Positions 61,436 to 64,000 of a DNA stretch of 64,000 nucleotides are shown here, in pieces. Source of the DNA: Cornus controversa (taxonomy: Eukaryota > Streptophyta > Magnoliopsida > Cornales > Cornaceae); assembly GCA_026545225.1 (NCBI GenBank), contig CM048846.1, positions 17,217,501 to 17,281,500 on the forward strand, read 5' to 3'. The notes beneath the pieces are model-generated. The model did no database searches. It was not told the DNA's origin and worked only from the letters and a program-made list of their open reading frames with translations. Position numbers and translations under genes: made by a program. Numbering within the stretch: position 1 is the stretch's first letter; each line of letters opens with the position of its first letter.

Positions 61436-62141
61436 CATCCACTAGGCCATTAATTAGGAAAATAGGAGATTTGAACAAATTTCTTGTCATGTGACTTCTC
61501 TTATTGGTTTCTTGAATTGATAAAAGTTCATATTTTTATCATCATTTTGTTAGGGCTGTCATTTTAGAACATGATCGATCAGGATTATAACTCTTAATTT
61601 GTTAGTTCTATGAAACATATACAATTTCCCTCATCCAGAAAATGCAGCACAAGAACATTATATATAGTGAAGTGCATGAATATGATTATCAATCACTTGT
61701 TCTCGTTCTTCAATAAACCAATCAATTGAACAACTTTCAAATTTATTGAAACTAGTAATATATATCGAGTAGAGAGTCCGAACGTCCAGAATAGTTTTAT
61801 GAGAGTGGAGTAATGGATCTCATCACATGACATTACCATGACATCATGTCGTGGGTTTACCATTCCACTCACATAAAAATAAAATCGGATTAGTCCGATT
61901 GACCTCCATATTATTATTTTATAAGTAAATGGCTTCAAGCCACATACATTTTAACAGTGATACATCTGCCGAAATTGGACTAGTCTGATTAATTTTTTGT
62001 GAGTGGGATGTGACAACAACATAATGTAACATCGTGCTGATGCTAATGTCACATCCCACTCACAAAATCAAGTCGAACTTGTTCGACTTTCGACCACCAA
62101 ATCATTATTCTACGTTCAATAACTAATACATACCCAAAGTG

Positions 62142-63017
62142 TTATTTCACACACACGTTGCGATGTTTGATAATCCCGTCCAAGATCTCCTTCCTCGCCC
62201 TCCTTATAATCCAACTACAAATATCATTTTGTTCAATCAAATTCCCAATGGTTTGCGTAAACTCACCCAACTTCTTCTTGATCTCACCTATAGCCACTGT
62301 CATAGCCGCCTCATTTCCAAGATCAAAATCAGCATTGTTCAACAGTGACTCAATCCTACTTTTCAATTTCTTTGCAAGTTTTTGAATGTCGTCCAACTGC
62401 CAGATTGCAAGTTGAGTCTCATTCCTTAATGGACGAACAATCTCTCCTTGTCCTTTCAGCTCATTCTCATGCTTAATCCCTTTACCTATTGGCCTCAACA
62501 TGTCCGTAGCCTTACCTTAGCTTCCAATTTCTCTAACATTAAGTTTTGCTTTTCATACACACATTGAAACATCAAGGACAACTCTTCATTGAATGGGTCA
62601 CCGGCAGTCTTGAAATTCTTCAATTCCTGCTGCAGCGTCCTGGCGTAGCTTTTCCTCTTGCAATTGAAGTCGACTCTGTTGTTGCTCAAATTGCTGTATA
62701 GCGACTTGAATCGTCAATTGGCTGTCCCGGGCACGATTGAGGCACTTCTCGAGAGCATTACAGAGTTGCAAAATCTGAAGACTGTTATCGAAGTAGTCCT
62801 TCACAAGATGGAACAGGTCATCATTATTCAATATGTCCATTATGAATTCGAGAATGACTTGGACCATTTGTTGATTCATGTAGAGGAAGCAGTTTGTGAG
62901 CTCAATCCCGTCGCCCACTGCGAGGGTGTTGCTCACTCGGCTGCTGCTTCGCCCACACGCGGCATCGTTGCAGCTCAGATCGGACTCCACCTCTATTTTG
63001 CTAGACCAACCACCCAT
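62142..63017 (-). pseudogene. UPF0496 second copy, frameshifted
   Basis: Paralogue of the frame at 54815-55660, with the same start region (ATG at 63017-63015) and end. Two deletions break it relative to copy 1: 5 bp near 62672 and 4 bp near 62515. Between them and the C-terminal half it retains 13 codons that copy 1 lacks (including LRPIGKGIK), which correspond to sequence just after the membrane segment in the family. The membrane segment itself is missing here too, so that loss came before the duplication. Confidence 0.85.
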
Positions 63018-63255
63018 TGTGCTATCAAACTTGGATTCAATTAGAGAGAAACTATATGAATTTTGAAAGCTTGGGGGCGTGTTAAATATGAAGATGGATA
63101 GCGGGTATGACGACCATCACCATGCGCTCAAGTTTTTAGCTGTAATGATAGAGGTAGACTAGTTCTCTTTTTAGAGAGAGTTTACAATACTCGGCAAATA
63201 TTTATGATATGACACGTCTTTATTTGAAATACAGTATAATTTATCTTTCCTAAGA

Positions 63256-63490
63256 CCAGATGAAAAGATGGAAATTGTTACAATAATTTTAGATTAGGTA
63301 CATAGAAGTTGTTTTATAAGTGAGGTCCAACACCAATCTAAGCCTAATATTATTTTAACAATTTCTATCTTTTTCATCTACTTAGACTTGGATTTTGGTG
63401 CCCTATTAGTATCATTTATCATTTATCATTTTCCATATTTAAATTCGGGTGGAACTCACTTCTAAAACAATCTCTATCTTTTCATGTGCT
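63256..63490. repeat. Foldback upstream of the UPF0496 second copy
   Basis: Counterpart of 55902-56114. The left arm at 63256-63295 has lost a few bases (GGCTT) relative to copy 1, and the right arm at 63334-63380 is well kept. Confidence 0.65.
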
Positions 63491-63719
63491 AAGCCGAAAA
63501 GGACATCTCAAACTCAATTCCAACTTCCTCTGGACCATCGAACCCAATTTCTCCTGGATCCTTGTACAACCAATTCCAAAGTACTTCAAATTGACCCCAA
63601 TTTAGAAAGTATGCACATTGATGCGACACGATACAAATATGATAACACGATAAATTTTAAAAAAATAAGATGCATATGACAAGAATACGTCAAATAAATA
63701 AAAATATAATATTAGAATA

Positions 63720-63893
63720 ATGATCTTTTACTCACCGGTAAGTAAAAAATTTTCTACATACCAATCACAATGATCGTCAAATATGATCTAACAATCACTC
63801 TGTATCCTACACACCAAGTATAGTGACCATTAGATCATATCCAAAACTCATGCTTGATGTGTAGAAAATTTTTTATTCACCATTGAGCAAGAT
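63720..63893. mobile_element. Foldback MITE (CACACCAA type), copy 2
   Basis: Duplicated counterpart of 56343-56522. Its end runs directly into the empty site of the solo LTR. Confidence 0.6.
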
Positions 63894-64000
63894 ATCATTT
63901 CTGTATAATATTATACATAAAAAATTAACTTTTATTCTTTAACCATACAATAAATGTACTTAAAAGCAATTATGCAAAATATTAGGTCATGAAATGGGGC

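Larger units (their letters stand above)
61436..64000. repeat. Tandem duplication unit 2 (runs off the window)
   Basis: Matches 54225-58112 apart from the missing solo LTR, an extra block of about 120 bp at 61698-61816 and small indels. Homology still holds at position 64000. Confidence 0.8.

Overview
This window is nuclear DNA of a flowering plant, most likely a woody eudicot. The evidence is plant-specific gene families (a CC-NB-ARC-LRR resistance gene, a BES1/BZR1 factor, a UPF0496 gene), GT-AG introns, AT-rich intergenic DNA full of (TA)n, (CT)n and (CA)n tracts, plant transposon families, and two fragments that look like plastid DNA. I cannot name the species.

Layout. (1) 1-25.4 kb: a large NLR resistance gene of the At4g27190/RPS2-like type, + strand. 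It has one long CC-NB-ARC-LRR exon and six further LRR exons, all in phase 0. It is a pseudogene: one frameshift and one stop codon in exon 1, a deletion and a lost splice donor in exon 4, and a decayed last exon. Intron 1 holds a three-level nest of retroelements: a Ty1/copia element, a solo LTR inside it, and a truncated LTR element inside that. Exons 4 and 5 look like a duplicate of exons 2 and 3. (2) 25.4-30.0 kb: gene-poor, with a MITE, (TA)n tracts and a degenerate repeat array. (3) 30.0-31.7 kb: an intact two-exon BES1/BZR1 brassinosteroid transcription factor, - strand. (4) 35.6-39.1 kb: an intact five-exon NEDD8-conjugating enzyme (UBC12/RCE1), - strand. Plastid-derived fragments of rpoC2 and trnM lie upstream of it. 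(5) 44.9-46.1 kb: an intact intronless plastid-type geranylgeranyl diphosphate synthase, + strand. (6) 46-54 kb: transposon-rich, with a hAT element bounded by a perfect 8-bp duplication, a G-rich minisatellite inside a TIR-like frame, and a probable large solo LTR carrying a Tourist MITE. (7) 54.2-64 kb: a tandem duplication of about 7.2 kb. Its first copy carries an open UPF0496 reading frame without the usual membrane segment, and its second copy carries a frameshifted counterpart. A solo LTR in copy 1 has a matching empty site in copy 2, which orders the two events.

The housekeeping and hormone genes (BES1, UBC12, GGPPS) are unrelated to one another and sit as islands between repeat-rich tracts. 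Nothing suggests a coordinated cluster. All exon models and element boundaries come from reading the sequence by eye, without alignment software.
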